The translations under genes were made by a program, and so were the position numbers. The notes under the pieces are model-generated. The model was given only the letters and a program-made list of their open reading frames with translations. It had not been told where the DNA came from and ran no database searches. A DNA stretch of 64,000 bases from NCBI GenBank assembly GCA_944472135.2, contig OX235270.1, positions 73,851,168-73,915,167 on the forward strand, in the 5' to 3' direction. This stretch comes from Trichobilharzia regenti. Lineage: Eukaryota; Platyhelminthes; Trematoda; Strigeidida; Schistosomatidae. This document shows positions 34,801 through 46,925 of the stretch, one piece after another; position 1 is the first letter of the stretch, and the number at the start of each line of letters is the position of its first letter.

Positions 34801-35249
34801 TCCAATTCTGTCTATCTTGGGTTTTCTACGCATGTTTTTATATCATCAATGTGGAAAGAATATAGCTGAATAATAACTGACTAATAGAGTGCAATTCAGC
34901 TGTATAATACTTCTATGACATTTGCTAAAACTACCGATATCTGCGAGTAAATAACAAGCATTACTCTACTACTACGTTTTAAGCAGTTCAAAAATAAAAT
35001 ATGTATGATATTTGTATTCAGTGTTATGTACTGACTGTCAGTACATTGCCCTGACTAATAAATTAAACAAGATAACTTGATGTTTGATTTTGTTATGCAA
35101 CTATCCACAAGCTATTGTGTAGGATGCTTATTGCCAGTATCTTGTTTTCTATGTAAATCGAAGTCTGCATAAAGCATTCCAGTGTCATATCTATCGTCTC
35201 ACGACTGTTGAGGCTCATTCCTTTGGAATACATTTCTTTGAGTAGTTGT

Positions 35250-35700
35250 TTTATTTGAGGGTCTCAGAAATGTTTGATATTTCTCATCCGTTATCGAAGA
35301 GTGTTCTTATCTAAGAAAACTTGATGGGGTGTGGTGATCCGAAGTCTAAATATTTGTAGGAGTGGATTTTTCTTCCTGAATATAGATTTATTACCATATC
35401 AGTTTTCATCTCTCTTAACTAGGCAGTCTAGAAATGGTAGTTCACCGACGTCTGATTCTGCTTCCGAAGTAAACTGGATGCTGGGAGATAGATTGTTCAA
35501 TTTGTGCAAAAATGAACTGTGTGAATCTCGTTTTAGCACAATAAAACTATCATCAACGTATCTGAACCATATGAATATCATACCCGATGCCCAACTTTTT
35601 TGAAATGTTAAAAGCGGACTTGGTTTGGATATATATAAACTCCATTAACATTGCAGGTATATTTTTGCTGAGCAACTGTAACATGTACGAAATCAGTACA
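35250..35700 (-). mobile_element. Penelope-like element reverse transcriptase fragment
   Basis: On the minus strand, 35581-35399 encodes FRYVDDSFIVLKRDSHSSF and LPFLDCLVKRDEN. The YVDD catalytic motif followed by an 'LPFLD' block is typical of Penelope-like reverse transcriptases. After a stop and a frame change, 35390-35330 gives KIHSYKYLDFGSPHPIK, which corresponds to the block after 'YRKPTHT' in that family. Upstream (35600-35690) there is further similarity to the fragments at 58063 and 62236. It is inactive: one stop and at least one frameshift, no endonuclease seen. Confidence 0.75.
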
Positions 35701-36101
35701 CACAAAACAACCAACCACATTCAAGGCCAGTAGGAGAGATGACTAATAAACTCGTGGAGAAATCCAAAAGCTCACTTCAAATTGAAGTATGCACTGAAGA
35801 TGTTGCCTGGTAGGACAATGAAAGCTTCGCAGATCGACATCAAAACCAATGCCTAAAACATCCTGTTTGAACCCTACTATGTAACACAAAAGCAACATTA
35901 GGGCATATTAATTTCGTACTTCTGAGGTTAGTGATTACAGTGCACATATAGTTGATAGATTTTGCTCAACGCTTTGGATAAGACATATACATGAGTTACC
36001 ATTTGACAACCGATTCGTATTTATATAATTAATTATTATTTCACTTCAGAAATTATTTTGGTGTGTTTCAAACGCATGGAAAGGCAATTTATTACTCTTT
36101 T

Positions 36102-36127
36102 GTAGTAGTAGTAGTAGTAGTAGTAGT
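36102..36127. repeat. (TAG)n microsatellite
   Basis: Trinucleotide repeat of about eight units. Confidence 0.9.
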
Positions 36128-36274
36128 ATTGGTTTTAATGGTCAATCTTTGTCTTTCATGGGAATTAACTTTGCTTTCTATTGCTCAGAAGAATGATTTG
36201 ATGATGCTTTATGAAGTACTAGTAGTGTCGGTTTTGAAGTTATCAGAATGAAACAAAAATCATGCTTTTTTGTG

Positions 36275-36375
36275 CATCATAAATCAGTGGGTAAGGTGTC
36301 AGTCTTTTATTCCTAGCATGGTTGTGTTGTTCGATTCCTGTTGCAACTTGGCATTTTCGTTCAGCTACAGTCATA
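36275..36375 (+). repeat. Possible decayed tRNA-headed repeat
   Basis: TCAGTGGGTAAGGTGTCAGT followed by TGTTCGATTCC about 45 bases later resembles A and B boxes. There is no second copy to confirm it. Confidence 0.25.
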
Positions 36376-36477
36376 ACCCTTTTTCTAAATGGATCATAAC
36401 AAGGATAATGGGAGTGTGTACTTATTCCCTTTTTGCTTGTATTTATATTAAGGCCTAAACAAGGAAACTATGTGGGT

Positions 36478-36479
<2 letters not shown>

Positions 36480-36528
<49 letters not shown>
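36480..36528. repeat. (TA)n microsatellite
   Basis: Alternating TA tract of about 49 bases. Confidence 0.9.
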
Positions 36529-36529
<1 letters not shown>

Positions 36530-38608
36530 TTTTATTGTTTATGTCTGCATTCACGTACCAACACGGTAATATTGTTCCACCCAAAAACTGTATGATTCAT
36601 ATGATTTATAATTTATTTACACAAAAGATAATCACAGTGTTGGTTAATTGATAGATAGTCAGAGCTTTACAACACCATTAGCATCTAGCTTCAACCAGTA
36701 CCAACTTTACACTGTCAGTAGTATTTATAATTGAAAAAAAACAACTATTCTCAACTGGTGATTGTCTTTATCAATGTTTCAGAATACTAGGGAAAGCCAT
36801 TAAATGTCTTATGAATCCTGTTACACTCTTCCAGAACACTGAGGTTGTCTTAAGTGTGATAGCCTTACTCTTACGTTTTTCGTTTTGTTATAACCGTTTA
36901 AATTAAAGGCTAAGGTGGCGTTTTCAGGTCCTGTGTGGTTTCACTATGCACAGTCCATAATAATAATAATAATAATCGTAAATATCCCATCATATGAGTG
37001 TGGTGGTTTATTTTACTACTCTAAATTATTTTTTCCCAGTGGAAGTGTAAAACAAAGTAGACAAGCCTATTAAAACTGTAATATCTGTAGTCATGATACA
37101 CTTCAAGTTAAGGAAATAATCTCTAAAGTAGATCAGAGTTTATTGTCATTAAACGAAAGTGTATTATTGATGGATAGGAATGTTTCTTATGCACAATCAT
37201 CAGGTTAGCTCTGCCAACTTCTTGTTCTAGAGATGGAAGGTTAAAAAAATGGTCGTTTTCAAAAGTTCTATATCCTGTGGTTACCCATGGGTAAGATCTA
37301 CATTCCCTAAGGTAGACGTCCTCTTAGAAGTCAGCCAAGAAACCGATATTCTTCTAGATTTTCCCCAACCAATAATGATTCATTTCGTAGAGTAGCAGTG
37401 TTTCTCTCTCTCTCTTTTATCTTTGCTGATCGAAAGTGAAGGCTTTCCTCCCTTCCTAATGAGTTAGATAGTCTGAGACGCGGCAGTGTGAATCATGTAT
37501 TTTTCCAATTCTTCACTAAATTTAACTAATATTTCTGTGATACCATTCTGAAGCACCTCTGCTGGTTGTCCATCATTATCGGCTTCCTTTTCGCGTGCGA
37601 CGTTACTTATAGCTGTCTAATTTCGTGAAAGTATTCACATCTTTCTGTCCGTGTGTTATTCAGACTCCAAATGGGTGATGATTAACTTAAAAGTTGGAGG
37701 TCAGTCAATCCAGTCATTACTCCTGGCTATCCTGCCTGTCAATTTTCTGATGTGCAGGTTGCTAACGTCACTAAACGCATAAGTTTTCTCTTTTATGTCT
37801 CCATCATTCAGATCAACTGCTTACAAGGAAGTAATCACAGTATATGAGTGATTATGTCATCTCCCTTCCATTAACGGTGAAGACTACCTTCAGACTAGTT
37901 TTAAAAGATAAAATCATGTGTTTGTTCATAGAAATCAGTCGTAAGCATGTTTATAATCCAGACCTCATCCTGATCTGCTTTGATTATGTAAGGAAAATAA
38001 TTTTCTATGTATGCCTTAAGCTTGCACACTAATTATCGCTTAATGTAGGCATTTTTCTTACTAAGCTGCTATAATCACGAACTACTGCTTTCGGAAGAGT
38101 GAATTATTAATTTGAATCAATTATCAGTGAATAATTAACGTCATTGTGTAGTACTGAATGATGTCTAAAAGCCTACCGATCAAGTGTATAATGTAGACAC
38201 TAAACTGACTGAAGTGACACTGATATACTCAGTCTATATTTAATTTTAAGTAAAGTGTCTTAATCTCTTCAAGTAATCATTAATACATATAATGAAAGAA
38301 AAGTATTTCCCTTTATAAGACTGAAAAACAAACACTTACATTTCAGCATAGTTTAATCAGTTCAAGCACGAGGACTAAGTGAACATGAATTCTAGTTTTG
38401 TTTGTTTAAATTAATAATAAATTAAACGCTTTGTTTCCTCTAACATTATTAATTTGGATGTTTTGAAGTGTGTGTGTGTGTGTATAGCAGTTAACAAATT
38501 GTCGAGTGGACTTATTGAATTATTATTTCTCTCTAGATTGTCCTGTATATAGGACAAGATCATCATATTTCCTGCACTTTTTTGTTTTCTCCAACCTTCT
38601 TTATACAG

Positions 38609-38926
38609 GCTGAAGCAATTTTCAAAAGTATTGGATTTAATAAAATGCCCAGTTTAAATGATTACGAAGTGTGTATTGCTGTGAATCTAGTTGATCCGAA
38701 TGTGCTGCATACAACTTGGGATAGCATAGGTGGTCTAGATTCTGTTATCCGTGAAATTGAAGAATGTGTGCTGCGACCATTACACGCTGGACGATCTCTA
38801 CAAATTGATTCGAAATTATTAAGACCGCCAAAGGGTATTTTGCTTTATGGACCACCGGGTTGTGGGAAAACATTACTTGCTCGTGCAATGGCACGTGCTG
38901 CGCATGCTAATTTCATTAATCTACAG
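38609..38926 (+). CDS. ATAD1: ATAD1/Msp1-type AAA ATPase, exon with Walker A
   Basis: One hundred and six codons between ATACAG and GTAAGT, phase 0 at both ends. It starts AEAIFKSIGFNKMPSLNDYE, then VNLVDPNVLHTTWDSIGGLD (the family's linker and 'W..I.GL' start of the AAA module). Next come RPPKGILLYG and the Walker A P-loop GPPGCGKT at 38849-38872, which binds the ATP phosphates, ending ANFINLQ. Msp1/ATAD1 hexamers use ATP to pull mislocalised tail-anchored proteins out of the mitochondrial outer membrane. All core residues of the P-loop are intact. Confidence 0.93.
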
Positions 38927-39570
38927 GTAAGTCTCGATGCAAACATTCTTATTTTTATCAAATACAAACAAAAAAATTTATCAACAGCGTATGCACCGAA
39001 AATTGCACAGCAGAAAATAATGTAACAGCATTACAAAGAAATGTCATAGAAGTGAATAATGCTAAAAACAATCCGGAAGTCCATCGCATCATATAACTGC
39101 GTTTAGAGAATGATGTTTAAGAGAGAAACTGCAGTTCCACTATTGGTTAACATTGTAAACCGAATCTGATCACCAACAATTGGTAAACTGATACACTATA
39201 AAAGCACACTATGTATCTCCAAGCCATTAAGTCCACTGAAGGTAAACGACATGTTGCTAGGTTATTCAAATACACTGAAATAAATCCATCCAAATACTAG
39301 TTCACTCATAATAAACATGTCTTTTCAATAAATTATCAACGTGTCTTTTAACTTCAGCCCGCTAAGTCTAATGGATGTACGAATACACCTTATAGTTACT
39401 CGTACAGTAGGTCCACTAGATAATGAAAGTCCTATGTAATCAATCACGATCAAACTCCGCAGCATCATGAGTTCAATGGAACACATTCTGACTGTAACGT
39501 CGCTCAGCGTTTCGTAGTTTCGTAAGGTGTCGATGATTCCAAAGGCGGTATTGTGATATATATGTATATA

Positions 39571-39793
39571 GGCGTCGGTGGCATAGCAGTTAGGACGCTC
39601 GCCAACCATGCACATGGCCCGGGGTTCCATCCCCGGCCGACGAACTCCTTTACCTCGCTAAGCCAGAAATAATCCTGGTAAAGAGGAAAGGTTGGGCGTG
39701 AGGCTAGCAACCCCATCCTGTAAAATTAAACTCTGCTACAGAAACTTCAAGCCTCTAGCTTGAAGCCCTATGTTCCACTGGGAACGTGAAGGG

Positions 39794-39796
<3 letters not shown>
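39571..39796 (+). mobile_element. Family A SINE
   Basis: GCGTCGGTGGCATAGCAGTT head, GGTTCCATCCCCGGC B-box region, CTGGTAAAGAGGAAAGGTTG body and GGAACGTGAAGGG end. It is directly followed by a (TA)n tract. Very similar to the copy at 24579. Confidence 0.8.

Positions 39797-39829
<33 letters not shown>
39797..39829. repeat. (TA)n microsatellite
   Basis: TA tract abutting the 3' end of a SINE. It may have grown from the element's tail. Confidence 0.9.
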
Positions 39830-39831
<2 letters not shown>

Positions 39832-40644
39832 TCTATTCTTTGTCAAAAGTATAGATATCTCATCACGAATTGCCATTATGGTAACTTCTCAACCATATCT
39901 AACGTTGAGTGGACAAATGTAGGCCCAAGTTGAAATCGGTTGCACTTCAGTGAATCAAAGCGCTCACTTTATACACCAAACATCCACGCCTACTGTGCTA
40001 ACTTACCCTACCTGAAGTTTCACACCAAGAAAAAACAAACACTGTTCAGTGCTCCATAGTTCTTGCTACAAACTAAAAATCAAACTTTTGATTTTTAGAT
40101 AAAACGTTTTAACATTTTTTTTATCTGTCAATGTTTCAACTGACCTATTTTCATTTAAACTGGCAATTATTCTACGATTTTCCGTAACACTTGAATGCAT
40201 TTCTGGTGAACTTCATTTCTTCTTGTATAAGTAAACTAGATAAATAGATAAATGTTTAATGTCACTTAAAATGTTGCAAAAAATATTTCTTTTTTAAATC
40301 ATATGACAATTTATAATAAAACAAATGATTCTAAGACAAACTTATTGTATCATATTTCATATTTATATTTTATTTTTCGTATTCATCAAAGAACCTTAAC
40401 ACATATGATATGTATTGCCTTTTTGACACATGTCATGATGTATCTGACATTTGAAGAATTAAAGCACAAATAGCTTAGTCTTTGTGTTTTTGTCTGTCAC
40501 TAAATCCTTCCTTATGTAGAAAAAAAATGTAACAGGTGTGCACTTCTATGCCTGTTTCAACCGTTTATAGTTTCGTTTATTTGTTTATCTTGTGAAGTTA
40601 GTACTGTACATAGTTTTAGTAAACGAATCTGCCTATGTATTATT

Positions 40645-41770
40645 TATCTACTATTCCCTTGTGTTCCGAATGAAACACAGGGATTCAACAACACATCTCC
40701 ACTTTGTTCTATTTTCCACGATCCTCTTCAGCTGGGTCCACGATTGGCCGTAATCTCTCATCTCCTCCATATGACCCTCGCACCGACTATACCCACCCAT
40801 CGCTTTCCATTGGGGTTCCACTCGAGCAATGTCATTCGAGGGCCTCCGCAACGCACTCCTGATCCATCTCCATCTTCTCTTACATATTTGTTGAGTGATT
40901 GGGTCTTGCTTGGTCTGTTGCTAACCAGCCAGAGTTTCTTGTGCCTAATTATTTCTGGCCGCCTGGCTGGCCATTCGTTCTTCAGTATGGAGCCAGCCAG
41001 CGAAGGCAGCTGCTGATAAAAGCCTGTAACTTGTTGAAAATCCTTTTCGTCACATGCTGACCGAATTTCTGACCCGTTTAGAAGAGTTGACTGACTTCAC
41101 TGATATTTGTGTTGAAAATCGGAATCTTGTTGTTTATGCTGGCTGAGTGAACCAGAAGATTTCCAAACCAGTTTCAGTTTGATGAAGGCGTGTCTTGCTT
41201 TTCCGATTCTGGCTGGCTGGCTGGCTGGCTGGCTTTGACATCTTCATCCGTGACACGTGTCTGTAGTTGAAATGATGCTTCCTAGCCAGATAAGTGAAGG
41301 CAAGAAGTAACCACTGTTAAATCTCTCCCATTGACAGTGATTGGGTCTGGGTGTTGTTGATGTCGCTGTCGGTTGGTTACCTTCATCACCTTCGACTTCT
41401 CTATGTTCACCTGGAGTCCTGTCTTAGCTTTCTAGCTTTTCTGTCAGTTTGTTGGTTTTCGCCTACAATTCTAGTTTGTGTGTGTTCACTTTGTTGAGTT
41501 TTTCGCCGTGGTTCGCCTGACACGTTGCATTGTCATATGGCCAGCTGTTGAACGAGGTTGATAGAGACTTGGGCACTGCACGCCATAGTATTGAAGCAGT
41601 TACCAAATTACTTCTCACTCAACGCTGTCTGTCGTAGGCCTTTTCAAAGTCGATGAAGTTGAGGTAGAGATAGAGAGGTTTGATTGCCACTCTATGCTCT
41701 GTTCTGTGATGACAATGCGTAGAGTTACAATTTCATCAGGATATTATTTGCCTTTCCGGAATCCAGCCTA
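40645..41770 (-). mobile_element. RTE 3' half
   Basis: Nearly identical over long stretches to 11270-12540, for example TTCTTCAGTATGGAGCCAGC, TTCAGTTTGATGAAGGCGTG and the (GGCT)n run near 41215. It lacks the middle of the 11.3-kb copy (about 12060-12240 there) and is frameshifted. It is a dead copy in an ATAD1 intron. Confidence 0.8.
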
Positions 41771-42201
41771 GTCTTATCCTAATTTAACATTACTTTCTTT
41801 GTAATGGATGGTTGACTGAAGCAGGAAGCAAAAATGTCATACTATGCATGAAGATGTCTTACAATGACAATATGATAAGTTTTCCATTGGATCAATGAAG
41901 CCTTTAGCCAAATGATTCACTTCGAAGAAGTTTAGCTCATGATTAATGTCACACTAAGAACTGTTGAAAATGATGAAGATATGAATAACTCTTGAGTCCC
42001 AGTTTTCTACTATTTAGCATCTTCTTTCCACTTAGCTTTTGAATGCCTAGATAGTCATATCTGTCACTGAATAACAATCCTATATTATTGAACTTCTAAC
42101 CTTGTGGCGCTCACCATTTAGCCTTATCGTTCCGGGTTCAATCTCAATCAGGCGTGTACATCGCTGAGAAGTTGCAAAATAGGACGAAACAACTATCTAC
42201 T

Positions 42202-42505
42202 TGATATGTACCCATATACCATGCGTGTTTGTTTGACAGTCGGTTATATTTTGCTATGTATATATGGATCGATATTCCATTATAATTAGCCAATCATGTT
42301 AAGACTGTCTATTGATTTGTTCATTTTGAATATTCGCTCCCACACTTGTTCGGACATTCATACATATTTTGCTCTCACACTCCTGTGTGACATTATTGAT
42401 TCTCCTTGTGTTTTGGAAAATAGAAGTATCATCGCAAACCTAGTGGTCTTCAGATTTCCGTCTTTCTTGCGCCAGGACTATTAAATTCTCGACCAGTACA
42501 TAACA
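42202..42505 (+). mobile_element. Solo LTR of the Gypsy-type element
   Basis: It begins TGATATGTACCC and ends CCAGTACATAACA, with the dinucleotides TG and CA expected of an LTR. The interior (GACAGTCGGTTATATTTTGC, ATTGATTCTCCTTGTGTTTT) is the reverse complement of the LTRs at 52939 and 54797. It is flanked by a perfect 5-bp direct repeat, CTACT, at 42197-42201 and 42506-42510. It is the product of LTR-LTR recombination, inserted in a degraded tRNA-headed repeat. Confidence 0.9.
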
Positions 42506-44329
42506 CTACTACTCTCTTTTTGTATGTTTTTCCTTATTACGATAACCGGTCTTGTTATTCCTTTATAATTCGAATGTATCTATTCTTCATTTGGCTGTAA
42601 TTTATAAAAATCTAATTCATGATTTGCTTTCGAGCATAATTTTTCTCTGTTTATAATCCAACTATTCTATAGCTTTGCTATTTTTTTCTTTATTTCTTTT
42701 TTTTAACCCTCTTTTATCGATTAGTGAAGTGACTGATCATCTGAACTGCTACATTTCTTTGTTTTTCTCTACTAGTGTACTATTAAAGGAATAGTAGTGC
42801 ATTAAATCCACTCTTAACCCTTTAACCTTTTGCCATTTGTGAGATGTATGTAGTCTGTGAGGTGTAATTTGAACTTGTGAGGTTACCTGAACCGAACTAG
42901 CTATGGCAAATTTTCAGTTCGCAATCTAACAGTTGACTTAGTCAATGTGTACAGACAAATCGAAACACTTGTAATGAAAAACAGCAATTCTCACTTAGGT
43001 TGACTTTTTGGCTAGTGATAGTATTGTACATAAATAAAGACTCCTCTCTGTGTGTTAATTTCACAATTGAAATGTAAAGAACACTTCACTGTCCGTTTTC
43101 TCCATCATAATAACATTTCATGGGAATCATTTTGAACTATTTTGATGGACGTGAATAAGTATTGTAAAGCTAAAATATCTTTAATGCAGTATTTCATCGA
43201 TCCGTATTAAATATTATTAACAAAATTAGAAATATGATATTACTAACTGCGTTGTTATCCTTTCTTTTACTCTACCTACCCTACATAATGACTAAATTCT
43301 ATTCTAATATTAATGGCTCTCTTTTTGTTGTTGTTTTCTTGACCAGTTATTATAATAACATATGTTACCATTATCTATGAGTTATCAAAGTTTCTATTCT
43401 ATATTCGAATTCTTTATTATGCTGACCAGATGTTATACTCGATGATAAAGTAGATGTATGTTATCAATTACTGACAAATCATTTAATCTGAATAATATAG
43501 CCATAATATTCATCTAGTGTGCTGTATTGAACAGTTGTCCCTCTTTCTAAAGTTAATTGTTTTTCTGACAAGTAAAAAAGAACAATCCTCATGATTTAGA
43601 CAGTTTAAAACTCTACACACGCTTAGTTGTTTGATAATATGCCTACAAGTGAAAATCTCATATCTGATGATTGCCTTCTGTAAATGCAGTCAGTAGAATG
43701 TGACGTATGGGTCACCGCAAAGTCACATATCACTTTCTCAACCAAACTTATACTGTGAAACGGAGTGATTAAAATGTTGCCCATACATCATTGTATGTAT
43801 ACAAATAGAACTGTCCTTCTGGATCCAGTTAGGTCATATTTAGAAGAATTAATCCTGACTCTCACACGTGAACGAATGTACGCCAGTTTGACTAGAAAAA
43901 TGAATAACTAGATCAATAAGCAGTGCTATCCTATATCCTTTGATATAAAGTGGACATCACATCAAAAAAGAAGAGATGGTTGTGGTTACAAATATTAAGT
44001 ACTCAATAATTTGCCTAAATGTACGCAGTTACAACCCTTATTTATAGCAATCAATAAGAATTAACCTAACTTATTATCCAAAAAAGTACATTCAACGTCT
44101 ATCTGTCTTGACCTGCCACAAGGTTAATACAAACTTAATTATTTCATGTCCTTATGTCTTTTTATAACTGTCTATACTTTAAATGCTATCTTCCTCTTCC
44201 CTTCTAACTCCCTTTCATAAAATATTTTGTCTATATCACACTATTATTACTGTTTGTCACTATTTGAGGTTTGTTTGTTGTACTCATTTATCCCGTGAGA
44301 CTTACAATTTTGTTGAATATATAAATTTT

Positions 44330-44495
44330 ACAGGATTTCATCATGAGCTGACACTGGTTAGAGAACCATTGGAAAACCTGGGAGTACTGGGCAGCTGTTT
44401 TGTCCTAATTTGAGACTCTTCAACAGTACGCACCTACCGGGGTTCGAACCCAGGACCAAATCCCTACAAACCAATACGTGAATATAAATTTTACA
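44330..44495. mobile_element. Short family C copy
   Basis: The left arm (ACAGGATTTCATCATGAGCT, GAGAACCATTGGAAAACCTG) runs to the B-box-like GGGGTTCGAACCC. It then jumps directly to the opposite terminus, AAATCCCTACAAACCAATAC. It is a deletion derivative of about 165 bp. Confidence 0.7.
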
Positions 44496-44929
44496 AACAC
44501 GTTGGTTAGTCATTTTCTATCATATCCTCTGTTGTCTGTACAATCTGCATACATTTGAATCACTATAATCAACCGTTCACTATTCCATCTATTAATTCAA
44601 CCGCATTTTATCCTATCTATATTTTTATTGTATTTTGTTGTTTCTATCTTCATTGTGTATAATGTTAGTGGGATTTTTAACCGATTCTAATATTTCAGTG
44701 TCTAATAAAAGTGCTCATTAATAAACGCACTGATGGTATCTGTGCATTTCTTATATGAATGTTCATTTGTATAAACTTTAATTAGTTGGCTAAATTTTTT
44801 AGTAGACATGTCTTCCTCTGAAAAATAAACACTGAATATTCAGTTTGTACTATATATACATAAAGTCTATCTGCTTGTGTTTAATATAATGGAGAATGTC
44901 CAAGATGTATAATATTTCTTTCATTCGTG

Positions 44930-45120
44930 AGCATTCCCACTGGAGCCTAGGGCTTCAAGCCAAGTCTGAGTTCCGTGAGTAGTGGGTTTTTTTGTACGGT
45001 GTGGGGTTACTAGCCTCATGTCAAACCTCTCCTCTCTACTGGCCTCACAACTAGCTAAACGGGATCTAGCCGTGCATCGGGCGAGAATCGAACCCTAGAC
45101 TGCGTACCTGGTTGCTGAGC
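44930..45120 (-). mobile_element. Diverged family A SINE
   Basis: GTTACTAGCCTCATGTCAAA, a run similar to the SINE body, and GAGAATCGAACCC as a B box on the minus strand. It is older than the other copies. Confidence 0.6.
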
Positions 45121-45575
45121 AATGCACGCAAAATGTATTTTTAAAGTTTGAAATTGTGTATTTGTTTTGTCCTTTATCAAGGACATTATTTTGGGACACT
45201 AGGCAATGACTGTGAACCAAATGTATTAGGGCATACTTTTTATATTGTGATATAGTTTCATAGATTGCGTCTTGGTCATTACAGAAGGCTCTTGTACCTT
45301 GGTGGAATCCTTACATATATATATGTCAACCCTCAGAGCATACCGTTTAGGACTCACTTTTTTAGCATAGCCAATATGCAGAACACCTATAGAAGTAAAG
45401 TCTTGCACGTCAGTTGATAAAGGATCATAGTAGTTTCCGCTATGAGGCTTAGTTAGTTTTCGAGCAGGTCAAGTTGTTCATATCTGATGCACCCTTATAT
45501 TAGTGGTTATTTCCAATTTACTTGATTGCGTAGTTTTTTCCGTTACTATTTTCTTTTCTTTTTTTAAACTTTTAG

Positions 45576-45684
45576 ATAGCTACGCTTGTCAATATGTGGT
45601 ATGGTGAGACACAAAAGTATGTGGAGGCTACATTCAGCTTAGCTGAGAAGATACAGCCAACTATAATATTTATTGATGAATTAG
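45576..45684 (+). CDS. ATAD1: ATAD1/Msp1-type AAA ATPase, exon with pore loop and Walker B
   Basis: Thirty-six codons plus one base, between TTTTAG and GTAAGT. IATLVNMWYGETQKYVEA contains the aromatic pore-loop pair W-Y that grips substrate. IQPTIIFIDEL is the Walker B strand with the Asp-Glu pair needed for hydrolysis. The intron interrupts the Asp codon after the DEL triplet, and the next exon supplies the rest. Mitochondrial outer membrane enzyme; same neighbourhood as the previous exons. Confidence 0.92.
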
Positions 45685-45940
45685 GTAAGTGAAATTCGTG
45701 CAAGTGGTGTTTTTATATGACACCTTTGGTTCATTTACATATTTAGATAATATCGTACAGTTACAGAAAAAGATACAGTCGTATTCTCTTTTCCTAAGAA
45801 TTCACACTACTTAGTCTGAACTTTTTCTGGTACACTGAGTTTAGTGAATGAAATATACAACAGTATATTGCATAATGTTTGTTCTCAATGCACAACTGAT
45901 GTAGATATCAACTTTTCTCATAGTTGACTTATTTTTTTAA

Positions 45941-46168
45941 ATTTCCTTCACGTTCCCAGTGGAACATAGGGCTTCAAGCTAGAGGCTTGAAGTTTCTGTA
46001 GCAGAGTTTATTTTACAGGATTGGGTTGCTAGCCTCATGCCCAACCTTTCCTCTTTACCAGGATTATTTCTGGCTTAGCGATGTAACGGAGTTCGTCGTC
46101 CGGGGATCGAACCCCGGACCATGTGCATGGTTGGCGAGCGTCTTAACCGCTGTGCCACCGACTCATCG
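45941..46168 (-). mobile_element. Family A SINE
   Basis: Minus-strand copy. It has CTTCACGTTCCCAGTGGAAC at the left, GGGATCGAACCCCGG as the B-box region and CTTAACCGCTGTGCCACCGA as the A-box end on the right. Confidence 0.75.
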
Positions 46169-46423
46169 ACTTACTTATAGTGTATTGTATATGGTTTTAT
46201 ATTTGTCCTCATTTGCCTTTACATCTTTCCGTCCTTCTAAATATTGAGTAAACCAAATGTTTAGATTAATTCTTTGGCTGTACTGTTTTCAGAAAACTCT
46301 TAAATTCTATTAGTGATTCCTAGCATATTATTATGTTACCACAGGACGTTTTTGGTTTCACAACACAAAGCTTGAAGTGCTTTTTCTCAACAATATCAAC
46401 TTCTTTTACTTGAATTTGAGATT

Positions 46424-46925
46424 TTCCCGTCGATTTATAGGACCGAAGTGATCGGTCTCAGGTTGACATGTTGGCTTCTTGTGCAGATGCTTCGACGTTG
46501 TCTGGGCATGTAATTAGAAGTTTAATTGGTGGATGGTGACTAGCAGTGGAATCCAGGATGCCCATTTCGTCCTATTTGGGACTCGTCATCTGGATGTGTT
46601 TGCATTCCGAAGTGAGTGATGATGTTCCCACCGAGGCTCGAACCCAGTGTCTATAGTTTCAAACGCCAAAGCGTTATCCACTGGGGCTACCTCTTGTGCA
46701 ACGGGTCATATTAATTTAACTGAATTTTAGACTTTCCCGTCGATTGATTGGACTGAAGTGCTCGGTGTCAGGTTGACATGTCGGCTTCTTGTGCAGATGC
46801 TTCGACGATATCTGGGCATTTAGTTAGTAAGAAATACAGGTATATCCGGATGATGAGTCCCAAATAGGACGAAATGCGCCTCCTCGATTCCACTGCTAGT
46901 CACCATCCACCAATTAAATATAAGC
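46424..46925. repeat. Family D compound repeat with direct and inverted parts
   Basis: 46424-46520 and 46727-46825 are direct repeats (TTGACATGTTGGCTTCTTGT vs TTGACATGTCGGCTTCTTGT). 46514-46580 (TTAATTGGTGGATGGTGACT, TTCGTCCTATTTGGGACTCG) recurs inverted at 46848-46918. A tRNA-like piece with AGGCTCGAACCC lies between. This is similar in plan to family C. Confidence 0.7.

Larger units (their letters stand above)
34373..38608 (+). other. ATAD1 intron 1
   Basis: GT-AG intron of about 4.2 kb. It contains a family C hairpin (34465-34800), a Penelope-like fragment (35250-35700), a (TAG)n run, a (TA)n tract and a possible tRNA-headed repeat. 36900-38600 shows nothing recognisable. Confidence 0.7.
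38927..45575 (+). other. ATAD1 intron 2
   Basis: GT-AG intron of about 6.6 kb holding a family A SINE (39571), an RTE 3' half (40645-41770), a solo LTR (42202-42505), a short family C copy (44330-44490) and a decayed family A copy (44930-45120). 42520-44320 is AT-rich sequence without recognisable features. Confidence 0.7.
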
